From the NCBI GenBank assembly GCA_946480705.1, contig CAMLLF010000090.1:1-9757 (forward strand): DNA of 9,757 nucleotides, read 5' to 3'. Made by a program: the position numbers and the translations under genes. Source of the stretch: an uncultured Lysobacteraceae bacterium. GTDB taxonomy: Bacteria > Pseudomonadota > Gammaproteobacteria > Xanthomonadales > Rhodanobacteraceae. Shown in pieces: positions 1-6,740 of the stretch. How positions within the stretch are numbered: position 1 is the stretch's first letter; every line of letters begins with the position of its first letter. Below the pieces are notes generated by a model, which ran no database searches, was not told where the DNA came from, and worked only from the letters and a program-made list of their open reading frames with translations.

Positions 1-34
1 GATTCGTAGATTGGCGATGCGCCTCGCAGCGGAC

Positions 35-781
35 TCAGCAGCCGTTCGCGACCGGCGTCAGCGTGCAGAGCGTCAGGGTCAGCGACTGATCCTCCATCGG
101 CGTGCGGAACAGCACGTCGTTGTTGATCTGCGGACCGACGCCGACCTGGCCGAACTGGCCGATCGCCGGGTTGATCGTCCAGACGATCTGGTTGGTGCCG
201 TTCTGCGGCGTCGTCGCCGTCAATGGAATCAGCAGTTCGAGCCAGAAGCCCTGGTGCATGCCCCAGGCGCCGCTGTTGCCGATGCCGCCGTTCGGCGGCG
301 CCACGCGCCGGCCGTTCGCGCTGACCGGAAACGTCTGCGGACAACCGTAGGCCGGATCGTTGCCGAGGTTGTACAGCGTCGGTCCCTGCGGGCTGCGCGC
401 GAAGCAGAATGCCGGATTGGCCGCCGACGTCGCGAACTGCACGCCGGCCGGCAGTGCGATCTCGATGCCGACGGCGCTGCCGGTGCAGGGATTGCCCGGA
501 TGGGCGAGCACGAGATGCGTGTAGAACACTTCGCCGACGGAATGCGTGCGATTCGGCGGCAGGTACGTGAATCCCGTATAGCCCGACACCGTGGTTTCGA
601 GCTGCTGCGTGATGCAGTTGAAGTTCGTCGCGATATTGAGATTCGGCGTGCCGTCGAACCAGTTCAGCACGACATTCGGTTCGGGGGCGGCGCCGGTGCG
701 CAGGGTGGCGGCGTGACCGGATGAGACCAGAAGCGTCGCTGCGAATGCGGCGAGCGGGCGAAGCAGGGAGCGGGGTGGCAT
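35..781 (-). CDS. Exported six-cysteine protein of unknown function
   Basis: I do not recognise a family. The 248-residue product begins with a clear signal peptide (short basic start, hydrophobic stretch at about residues 7-20, likely cut after GHA at 24), so it should be exported. The mature part is rich in Gly, Pro, Thr and Asn and predicted beta-rich. It has six cysteines (56, 99, 126, 147, 239, 248, the last being the final residue), which fits up to three disulfides in the periplasm or outside the cell. I chose ATG 781 because a GGAG site (788-791) lies 6 bases upstream and the signal peptide starts directly there. An in-frame TTG at 841 would add 20 residues in front of the signal peptide and is less likely. 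The ribosome-binding site sits inside a strong hairpin. The gene follows another exported protein after 85 bases and may be co-transcribed with it. Confidence 0.8.
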   Translation of the reverse strand: MPPRSLLRPLAAFAATLLVSSGHAATLRTGAAPEPNVVLNWFDGTPNLNIATNFNCITQQLETTVSGYTGFTYLPPNRTHSVGEVFYTHLVLAHPGNPCTGSAVGIEIALPAGVQFATSAANPAFCFARSPQGPTLYNLGNDPAYGCPQTFPVSANGRRVAPPNGGIGNSGAWGMHQGFWLELLIPLTATTPQNGTNQIVWTINPAIGQFGQVGVGPQINNDVLFRTPMEDQSLTLTLCTLTPVANGC

Positions 782-785
782 GGGA

Positions 786-836
786 GTCTCCGGTGCGGCA
801 GCGGTATGCGTGGCTACGCAATACCGCACCGGAAAC
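786..836 (-). promoter_or_regulatory. 5' leader hairpin covering the ribosome-binding site
   Basis: In the minus-strand transcript, bases 836-824 pair with 798-786 in 13 consecutive pairs, one of them G.U. An inner stem (GCGU/ACGC, loop AGCC, plus UAU/AUA) continues it. The 3' arm contains the GGAG ribosome-binding site (788-791), and ATG 781 lies four bases beyond the stem. No run of U follows, so it is not an ordinary intrinsic terminator. It could lower or switch translation of the exported protein (thermometer, protein-bound or ligand-bound element). The pairing is seen directly; the role is inferred. Confidence 0.55.
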
Positions 837-866
837 CTCAACCGCCTCGCGATACGGCCCGCGGCG

Positions 867-1346
867 TCACCGGTCGCCGAGCGCGAGCTGCCCCTTGTCG
901 AGGTTCTCGCGCATCATGCGGCGCGTTTCCTTGTGTGCGCGCTCGCGGTCGGCCAGCGTCGCGCACTGCAGTTCCTTGACGTTCGTGCCGGTCGGCGCGC
1001 TGTTCTCGCAGATCATGCGGCGGCCGTCCTTCTTCGTCAGGATCGCATTCGCGGTCTCCTGCGCGGCGTAGATCGCGAGCATGTCCTGGTCGTCGAGCTT
1101 CGCGTTCATGCGCGCCTCCAGCACCTTGGCGATCGCGCTGAACTGTTTCTCGACTTCGCGCTTCTCCTTGCCCTTGAGGAATTCGAAGCGGCCGCCGTCC
1201 TTCATTTCGACGCGGATCGCGGCCACCTGTTCCTCGAAGCTTTCCTGGCGCGAAATGTCGACGAAGCGGTAGGCGCCGGCGTCTTCGGCGTGGACCGCCG
1301 GCAGCCACAGCAGAGCAAACGCGAAGGCAAGGCAGGCACGCAGCAT
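867..1346 (-). CDS. Small exported protein with a two-cysteine C-terminal motif
   Basis: This 159-residue protein has no function I can name. Residues 1-20 form a signal peptide (hydrophobic core at about 5-17, likely cut after VHA), so the mature protein of about 139 residues should be periplasmic or secreted. Residues 55-85 are rich in Lys and Glu and probably helical, possibly coiled coil. The only mature cysteines are 113 and 128, in a segment RMICENSAPTGTNVKELQC followed by a charged helix. The layout recalls short exported Xanthomonadales proteins with a conserved Cys-x14-Cys loop, probably a disulfide. GGGGAG (1354-1359) sits 7 bases before the ATG and supports the start. A promoter candidate lies at 1384-1413. 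The upstream gene is the PF07638-type ECF sigma factor, 106 bases away; the downstream gene is another exported protein. Confidence 0.82.
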   Translation of the reverse strand: MLRACLAFAFALLWLPAVHAEDAGAYRFVDISRQESFEEQVAAIRVEMKDGGRFEFLKGKEKREVEKQFSAIAKVLEARMNAKLDDQDMLAIYAAQETANAILTKKDGRRMICENSAPTGTNVKELQCATLADRERAHKETRRMMRENLDKGQLALGDR

Positions 1347-1383
1347 TGATGTTCTCCCCGGAAGCCGACGGATTCGGCGTCCA

Positions 1384-1413
1384 AGGCTAGGGACGCGGCG
1401 TGACGAGCGTCAA
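1384..1413 (-). promoter_or_regulatory. Candidate housekeeping promoter for the 159-residue exported protein
   Basis: On the minus strand a -35 TTGACG (1413-1408) and a -10 TAGCCT (1389-1384) are separated by 18 bases. The expected transcript start is about 30 bases before ATG 1346. The -35 matches consensus in five of six bases and the -10 in three of six, which is usual for high-GC gammaproteobacteria. A small dyad (CGGTG-TTG-CACCG, 1418-1430) lies just upstream. Confidence 0.45.
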
Positions 1414-1452
1414 CGCACGGTGTTGCACCGATTGCGGGTTTCGCCGCGCGCT

Positions 1453-2019
1453 TCAGGCTTCGATCGCCACCTTGAGCCACGCGCGGGCCAGACGCAGGTC
1501 GCGGTCGACGGTGCCTTCGGACACGGCCAGGGTCGCGGCGATCTCGGCGCGCGAAAAACCGCCAAAGTATACGAGTTCCACCGTGCGCGCGCGGCGTTCG
1601 TCGGTGCGGCCGAGTTCGGCCAGCGCGGCGTCGACGCGCAGCAGCTGCGTATCGGTGTCGACCGCGGCGATCTGGTCGGCCGCGTCGTCGATGTCGACGC
1701 GCTCCACGCCGCCACCGCGCTTGTCGGCCTGACGCCGGCGCGCGGCGTCGACGAGGATCTGCCGCGTCGCCTGCGCGATGACGTGGAAGAAGTGGCGCCG
1801 GTCTTCCCAGTCGGCGTCGGAACCGAGGATGCGCAGCAGCGCTTCGTGCGCGATCTCGGTCGGCGTCATCGTCGCGCCGGGTGCGGCGCGCAGCGAGTTG
1901 GCCGCGATCGCGCGCACGTGGTGATAGACGAGATTGAGCAGCGACTCGCGCGCGCCGCCGTCGCCGGACTGCCAGGCGCGCAGGAGTTCGGTGATCTGAT
2001 GCGGAGGCGATGCGAGCAT
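1453..2019 (-). CDS. ECF sigma factor, PF07638/TIGR02999 type
   Basis: This is an RNA polymerase sigma factor of the extracytoplasmic-function group, 188 residues. Region 2 covers about 7-98 and has the family's hallmark segments: ITELLRAWQSGD near the start, TPTEIAHEALLRI at 53-65, and WEDRRHFFHVIAQATRQILVD followed by a basic ADKRGGG stretch. Region 4 covers about 131-184, with the DNA-binding helix-turn-helix at 156-183 (SRAEIAATLAVSEGTV). I start at ATG 2019 because the family begins just before the ITELL motif and an AGGA (2027-2030) lies 7 bases upstream. The longer frame to 2154 would add 45 residues of non-conserved sequence. Members of this type generally lack a classical anti-sigma partner, and some are controlled by Ser/Thr kinases; no kinase is in this window. 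It probably has its own promoter (2059-2087). The two genes downstream encode exported proteins and are possible targets. Confidence 0.92.
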   Translation of the reverse strand: MLASPPHQITELLRAWQSGDGGARESLLNLVYHHVRAIAANSLRAAPGATMTPTEIAHEALLRILGSDADWEDRRHFFHVIAQATRQILVDAARRRQADKRGGGVERVDIDDAADQIAAVDTDTQLLRVDAALAELGRTDERRARTVELVYFGGFSRAEIAATLAVSEGTVDRDLRLARAWLKVAIEA

Positions 2020-2058
2020 GAGCCGGTCCTGCAGACCGGCGACACCGCCGGCGCCGGG

Positions 2059-2087
2059 ATTATCGGGCGTTGCGACGTCGCGGTGCA
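2059..2087 (-). promoter_or_regulatory. Candidate promoter for the second ECF sigma gene, with a palindrome in the spacer
   Basis: On the minus strand GATAAT (2064-2059, five of six to consensus) is preceded after 17 bases by TGCACC (2087-2082, three of six). The expected transcript start is about 30 bases before ATG 2019. The spacer contains a perfect 10-base palindrome GCGACGTCGC (2072-2081), where a repressor could act. The same gap (2020-2143) also holds two short dyads, CCGGTC/GACCGG at 2023-2039 overlapping the ribosome-binding site, and CGCGG/CCGCG at 2105-2120. Confidence 0.4.
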
Positions 2088-2143
2088 GGAGCGCGTGCCA
2101 CAGTCGCGGCGTCGACCGCGTCACACTCCGCGCCCGGCGGCTG

Positions 2144-2725
2144 TTACGGGCCACCCGGCGGGTCGAGCTGGGCGAGGTGCGCGTCGATTGCGGCGATCCG
2201 GCGCCGCTGCCGGCGCACGTACAGCAGCGAGCCGAGGCAGAACGCGGCGACGAGCACGCCGATCAGCGCGAGCTTCAGCGACGGCGGCCAGCCTGCCGCC
2301 GTCTCGGGCCTGGGCGTGCCGCGGCTGATCAGGAAACCCGTCAATGCGCCGAGCGGCAGGAACACCGGTCCCCAGAGCGCCATCCGGATCGCGTTGCGGC
2401 GTCGTTCGCGCTGCAGCTTCAGCAGCCCGACGGCACTGTCGTTCGCCGCGTGCCAGAGTCCGCGGCGCAGCGAGAAGTTGATCCACACCGACGCCGTCAG
2501 CGCGACGATACCGATGCCTGCGCCGACGCGTGCGACGAACCCGGCGTCGCCGAGCAGCAGGTGGGCGACGAGTCCGACCGCAATCACCGCGAGGACCACG
2601 TCGAGCGCCATCAGCAGCCGCATCCGGCGGCCGCGCCGCAGCGAAGCCCGCCGCAGCGCCTCGACATCGATCGGCTGCGCCTGCCACGCGGCGGTCAGCG
2701 CGCTCCAGTCGTCGTCGGGAATCAT
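2144..2725 (-). CDS. Four-helix inner-membrane protein, candidate regulator of the adjacent ECF sigma
   Basis: This 193-residue protein has no family I can name with confidence. A cytoplasmic N-terminal segment of about 35 residues (with WSALTAAWQAQP and then an Arg-rich stretch) is followed by four predicted membrane helices at about 36-58, 62-84, 113-134 and 149-170, and a short charged tail. A basic loop (RERRRN, 106-111) lies between helices 2 and 3. The ATG overlaps the stop of the ECF sigma gene (ATGA), and a good GGGAG (2733-2737) lies 7 bases upstream inside that gene. A small membrane protein coupled to an ECF factor is the classical position of an anti-sigma factor. However, there is no visible zinc-binding HxxxCxxC motif of the common anti-sigma domain, so the role is inferred from position only. 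It seems to end the operon; the next gene starts 124 bases later behind its own promoter. Confidence 0.82.
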   Translation of the reverse strand: MIPDDDWSALTAAWQAQPIDVEALRRASLRRGRRMRLLMALDVVLAVIAVGLVAHLLLGDAGFVARVGAGIGIVALTASVWINFSLRRGLWHAANDSAVGLLKLQRERRRNAIRMALWGPVFLPLGALTGFLISRGTPRPETAAGWPPSLKLALIGVLVAAFCLGSLLYVRRQRRRIAAIDAHLAQLDPPGGP

Positions 2726-3219
2726 TTGCTTTCTCCCATTTGCTGCGTGATGTGCTTGCGCGCGCGGGTCAGGCGTACCGCGACGTTGCCGACGGATATG
2801 CCGAGCATGCCGCCGATTTCCTCGTGCGAGAGCCCTTCGAGCGCCAGCGTCACGAGCTGGCGCTGGGCCAGCGGCAGAAGGCGCACGATCGCCGCCAGAC
2901 GCTGGCCGCGCTGCTGCAGACTCGCGCTGTGCTCCGGACCGCGCTGCGGATCGACGAGGTCTTCGGACACGTCGTCGCGGGCGAGGTCGCGGCTCGCCTG
3001 CAGCGCATGGTCGACCGCACGGTTGTGGGCGATGCGCAGCACGAAGGTCTTCAGCGTTGCGTCGCCGCGAAAGCGCGGCAGGCTCTGCCAGATCGCGAGC
3101 AGGATCTCCTGGCCGAGCTCGTCGCGGCGCGCCGCATTCGCCTCGAACGCCGCGGCGATGCGCGCGATCGCCGGGCCATGCTCGGCGACGATCGCGTCGA
3201 GGCTGTGCGGCGTCGTCAT
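2722..3219 (-). CDS. ECF-family RNA polymerase sigma factor
   Basis: This 165-residue sigma-70 family protein redirects RNA polymerase to a small regulon. Region 2 is at about 10-74 (DELGQEILLAIWQSLPRFRG then FVLRIAHNRAVDH, the core-binding and -10 recognition helices). A linker of about 35 residues follows, then region 4 at about 107-157, with the helix-turn-helix SHEEIGGMLGISVGNVAVRL that binds the -35 element. The length is normal for the family. It is unlike the sigma factor at 1453-2019 and belongs to the ordinary RpoE-like branch. No Shine-Dalgarno site precedes ATG 3219; the 34-base gap from the permease gene is bridged by a 13-codon frame. The stop overlaps the start of the membrane protein downstream. 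The link to a NatAB-type transporter upstream suggests the sigma factor responds to, or controls, that export system. Confidence 0.92.
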   Translation of the reverse strand: MTTPHSLDAIVAEHGPAIARIAAAFEANAARRDELGQEILLAIWQSLPRFRGDATLKTFVLRIAHNRAVDHALQASRDLARDDVSEDLVDPQRGPEHSASLQQRGQRLAAIVRLLPLAQRQLVTLALEGLSHEEIGGMLGISVGNVAVRLTRARKHITQQMGESK

Positions 3220-3257
3220 CGGCGTGCCGCCGGCCGCCGGGCGCAGCGCTCGCTCAT
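3216..3257 (-). other. 13-codon open frame bridging permease and sigma genes
   Basis: ATG (3257-3255) overlaps the permease stop as ATGA. Thirteen codons follow (MSERCARRPAARR), and the TGA (3218-3216) overlaps the sigma factor ATG, again as ATGA. The sigma gene has no Shine-Dalgarno site of its own. A ribosome ending on the permease could restart here and end exactly on the sigma start. The geometry is seen directly; that it is translated is inferred. Confidence 0.3.
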
Positions 3258-4431
3258 ACGTTGATCACGTAGCGTTCGCTCGCGAGGCGGCGCGCGGCGA
3301 ATCCGACGCAGGCGGCGGCGAGCGCGAGCGACATGCCCATAGCGGTCATTGCGTACCGGAAATCGATCGTGCCGTCGCGCGCCATGTCGAGCACGAGCGT
3401 CTGTTCGGCGAGCAGCGGGACGCGATACCACCACGGCTGCACGTCGAGCCCGAGCGCCGGCACGAAAGCCGGCACGAGCGCGGCGACGAGCACGAGCATC
3501 ATCGTTGACTGCGCTTCCTTGAACGAGCGCGAATTCAGCGCGATCGCGAGCTGCACGGCCGGCGCGAGCAGGCACAGCGGCAGCGCCGTGAGATAGAGCA
3601 GCGCGAGGTCCGGCGCATCGACCTGCCACGACAATCCGATGTTCTCCAGCGGCAGCGACTGCAGCATGAAATGGCCCGCGACGAATTCGAGCGCCAGCCC
3701 CACGGCGCAGAATACGGCGGCCGCCAGCCACTTGCCCACGACGAGATCGAGTCCGTGCACGGGCTGGGCGAGCAGGATCTCCAGCGAGCGCCGCTCGCGC
3801 TCGCCGGCACTGCTGTCGATCGCGATGTCCATGCCGAAATAGAACACGGCAAGCAGGAAGATGCCGAACAGCACGGCGACATGGCGGCCGGCGCGCGTCG
3901 CGGGCGTGGCCGTGTCGAAGCGGTCGACGACGAGGGGACTCAGGTGCGCGAGCGACACGCCGTGGCCGATCAGGCGCGCGGCCGTCGTCTCGCGGCTGTA
4001 GGACTCCAGCGCCTTCGTGACCTTGTCGAGCAGCGCCGGCTTCACGCGGACGCTGTCGTGCCACAGCGCGATGCGCGCGGGCGCCTGGGCCGCGTGGCGC
4101 TGCGCGAAATCGTCGCTGACGTGGACGGCGGCGGTGTAGCGGCGGTCTGCCGCGATCTGCTGCAGCGCCGCCTCGTCTGCGGCCTCGACCGGCTCGGTCG
4201 CGATGCCGGCCTGTTCCAGGTGCGCGACGAGCTGCGGCGCGCGTGCCGCGCCTGCGACGGCGACGTGGACCTCTTCGGTATCGGCGCGCGTCTGCTTGAC
4301 GATCGTGTTGTTGAGCGCCACCCACATCAGCAGCGGATACAGCAGGGTCATGACCGCGAGGCTGCGCAGCGAGCGCCGGTCGCGCAACGCGTCGCGCAGT
4401 TCCTTGTCGAGGACGATCCACCATTTGCGGT

Positions 4432-4435
<4 letters not shown>
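3254..4435 (-). CDS. ABC-2 type transporter permease, NatB-like
   Basis: This is the membrane subunit of an ABC exporter of the NatB type, 393 residues (NatB proteins are of about this length). After a basic N-terminus there is one membrane helix (about 23-43), a large periplasmic domain (44-183), and five more helices near 184-206, 233-257, 276-300, 311-332 and 361-381. The cytoplasmic segment after helix 2 carries the family signature DSSAGERERRSLEILLAQPV (207-226), close to the usual GERERGTLE...L..P of ABC-2 permeases. In NatAB the pair expels sodium; related pairs export other compounds, so the substrate is open. ATG 4435 overlaps the ATPase stop (ATGA), and AAGGA (4444-4448) lies 8 bases upstream. 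A longer frame to 4531 only reads through the ATPase gene. Confidence 0.93.
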
Positions 4436-5162
<727 letters not shown>

Positions 5163-5166
<4 letters not shown>

Positions 5167-5207
5167 GCGAGGTTTCCGGGCGGGAGGAAATGCGGCGCGG
5201 CGGTCAC
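5163..5207 (-). other. 14-codon open frame bridging peptidase and ATPase genes
   Basis: GTG (5207-5205) overlaps the peptidase stop as GTGA. Fourteen codons follow, encoding (V/M)TAAPHFLPPGNLA. The TGA (5165-5163) overlaps the ATPase ATG as ATGA. It contains a small dyad TTTCC/GGAAA (5173-5190). Translation is inferred only from the way both ends coincide with the neighbouring genes. Confidence 0.3.
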
Positions 5208-6622
5208 GGCGCAGCGCCGGCCGTATCGGTCTGGAATGCCGGCACCGGGTTGTCGGCGAGGCACGCGGGATCGACCGGCTGCGTCGGCGCATCGAGAAAG
5301 CGGCGCAGCAGCGACGGTGCGCAGCCGGTGCCGGAGACGATGTGGCCGGCATTGCGCACGACGATGTGCTGCGCTCGAGGCAGCACCGGCAGCACGCGTT
5401 CGGCGCGCGACGGAGGCGTGACCGGATCGAGCGTGCCGGACAGCAGCAGCGCCGGGATCGGCAGCGGGCGCGACGCCGGCAAGGCGACCGCCGGCAGCGC
5501 GAGCGCGCCGCAGATCGCGTCGAACTCGGCGAGACTGCGCCCGCCGAACGTGCGCGAGTTCGCCTGCTCCGCGCGGCGAGAGGCGTCGAGCCGCGGCCAG
5601 TCCTCGCGGCATGCGATCGTCATGAGCAGCCCTCCCGCCGGCGGTGCGATGGCGACATCGACGCTGCTCGCCTGGACCGCAAGCAGCGGACGCCAATCGC
5701 CCGCCCGCGCGCGCGCGATCAGGTAGGGCACGCGCGCTGCGCTGCGCGGCGAATAGAGCAGGTGCTTGATCGTCTGCAGCAGGCGCAGACGCGAGACCGG
5801 TGCCGCGACCGGCCGTCCGCTGCGCGGATGCGGCAGCGTCGCCGTCGCAGCGGCGGCGTCGAGGTTGCGCAGCAGCGCGTCCAGATCGTTCGCGAGCGAT
5901 GGAAACGCGCGTGCGCAGTCGGCGTCGCCGGCGCAGCGCTGCAGCAGCGCGTCGAGCGCGGCCTGGAACGCGAGGTCGTCCGCGCCGATGATCAGGTCCG
6001 CGTCGACGACGCCGTCGAGGATCAGGCTGCGCACCTGCGCCGGATGACGCTGCGCGTAGACCTGCGCGAGCCGCGTGCCGTAGGAACCGCCCCAGAGATT
6101 GATCCGCTCCGCGCCGAGCGCGATGCGCACGCGATCCAGATCCTCGGCCGCGCTTTCGGTCGAGTACGTCAGCAGCGACTCGCTGAAACCGCGCAGGCAG
6201 GCCAGCGTCGCGTCGCGCAGTGCTTCGTCGCCGCGCGTCAGCGGATCGCTGCCGTCGTCGCAATTCAGGCGTCCCGAGCGGCCCGTGCCGCGCGGGTCGA
6301 TGAAGACGATGTCACGGCTGGCACGGGCTTTCGCGAGCGCGGTGTCGAGCAGCATGACAATGTCGCTGCCGGCCTGGCCGGGCCCGCCGGCGAGCACGAA
6401 CACGGGATCGGGCTCGGCCTGCGCACGCACCGCAGGCGCGAGCGCGATGTGCAGGTCGATGCTGCCCTTGGCCGCGTCCGCGTAGTCGCGCGGCACGGCC
6501 ATGGCGGTGCAGCGCAGCGCATCGCCATGGCCGGACAGGTGGCAGGACTGCCAGGTTGCCGCCGCGACGAGGCGCGCTCCGCACAGTGTCAGCAGGCCGA
6601 TCAGATAAATCCATGCGCGCAT
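5204..6622 (-). CDS. Exported alpha/beta-hydrolase peptidase (S33, tripeptidyl aminopeptidase-like)
   Basis: This is a 472-residue serine peptidase of the S33 group, which releases N-terminal residues or short peptides, often with a preference for proline. Residues 1-21 form a signal peptide (hydrophobic 4-14, likely cut near VAA), so it should act in the periplasm. The alpha/beta-hydrolase fold shows the oxyanion segment GGPGQAG (79-85), DPRGTGRSG (109-117), nucleophile Ser 180 in GGSYG, Asp 399 in LSGTLDPVTP and His 427 in NAGH, a complete triad. The C-terminal block around Asp and His, ending in a Cys-rich part (C434, C454), matches the TAP-like C-terminal domain. ATG 6622 has GAGG 8 bases upstream (6631-6634) and starts the signal peptide. 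The longer frame to 6856 runs into the neighbouring gene. It is the first gene of the block leading to NatAB and the sigma factor. Confidence 0.9.
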   Translation of the reverse strand: MRAWIYLIGLLTLCGARLVAAATWQSCHLSGHGDALRCTAMAVPRDYADAAKGSIDLHIALAPAVRAQAEPDPVFVLAGGPGQAGSDIVMLLDTALAKARASRDIVFIDPRGTGRSGRLNCDDGSDPLTRGDEALRDATLACLRGFSESLLTYSTESAAEDLDRVRIALGAERINLWGGSYGTRLAQVYAQRHPAQVRSLILDGVVDADLIIGADDLAFQAALDALLQRCAGDADCARAFPSLANDLDALLRNLDAAAATATLPHPRSGRPVAAPVSRLRLLQTIKHLLYSPRSAARVPYLIARARAGDWRPLLAVQASSVDVAIAPPAGGLLMTIACREDWPRLDASRRAEQANSRTFGGRSLAEFDAICGALALPAVALPASRPLPIPALLLSGTLDPVTPPSRAERVLPVLPRAQHIVVRNAGHIVSGTGCAPSLLRRFLDAPTQPVDPACLADNPVPAFQTDTAGAAP

Positions 6623-6653
6623 CCGGAGCACCTCGATTCGTGTCGATGTGCTT

Positions 6654-6682
6654 CTAGTCCGGGCGTGGAGGAAAACCTTACA
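6654..6682 (-). promoter_or_regulatory. Candidate ECF-type promoter of the peptidase-NatAB-sigma block
   Basis: The 118-base gap between the 479-residue gene and the peptidase holds, on the minus strand, TGTAAGG (6682-6676), then 14 bases, then CGGACTAG (6661-6654). The end of that second motif is 31 bases before ATG 6622. The bipartite shape, with a TGTAA-like -35 and a CG-led -10, resembles ECF promoters more than housekeeping ones. No convincing TATAAT is present in the gap. An imperfect GC hairpin (AGCG...CGCT, about 6693-6714) follows the upstream gene without a U-run. Confidence 0.35.
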
Positions 6683-6740
6683 GGCAGGACGGAGGGAGCG
6701 GCCGGGACCGGCGCTGTTTCCTACCGACTCAATACTTTTG

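Noticed and set aside
782..841. TTG at 841 as start of the six-cysteine protein
   Set aside because: It would place 20 extra residues before a clean signal peptide. ATG 781 has a well-spaced GGAG.
838..870. Ten-codon frame (GTG 870 to TGA 838) as a fourth bridging frame
   Set aside because: Its end overlaps only the unlikely TTG start at 841, and the gene beyond has its own good ribosome-binding site. I therefore do not count it with the other three.
2020..2154. 45-residue N-terminal extension of the ECF sigma factor
   Set aside because: The family starts at the ITELL segment. The extension is not conserved-looking and would cover the promoter and ribosome-binding site found at 2027-2087.
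2018..3508. Plus-strand open frame of 496 codons
   Set aside because: It crosses four well-supported minus-strand gene ends, including a sigma factor and the NatB permease. It shows no recognisable fold or motif.
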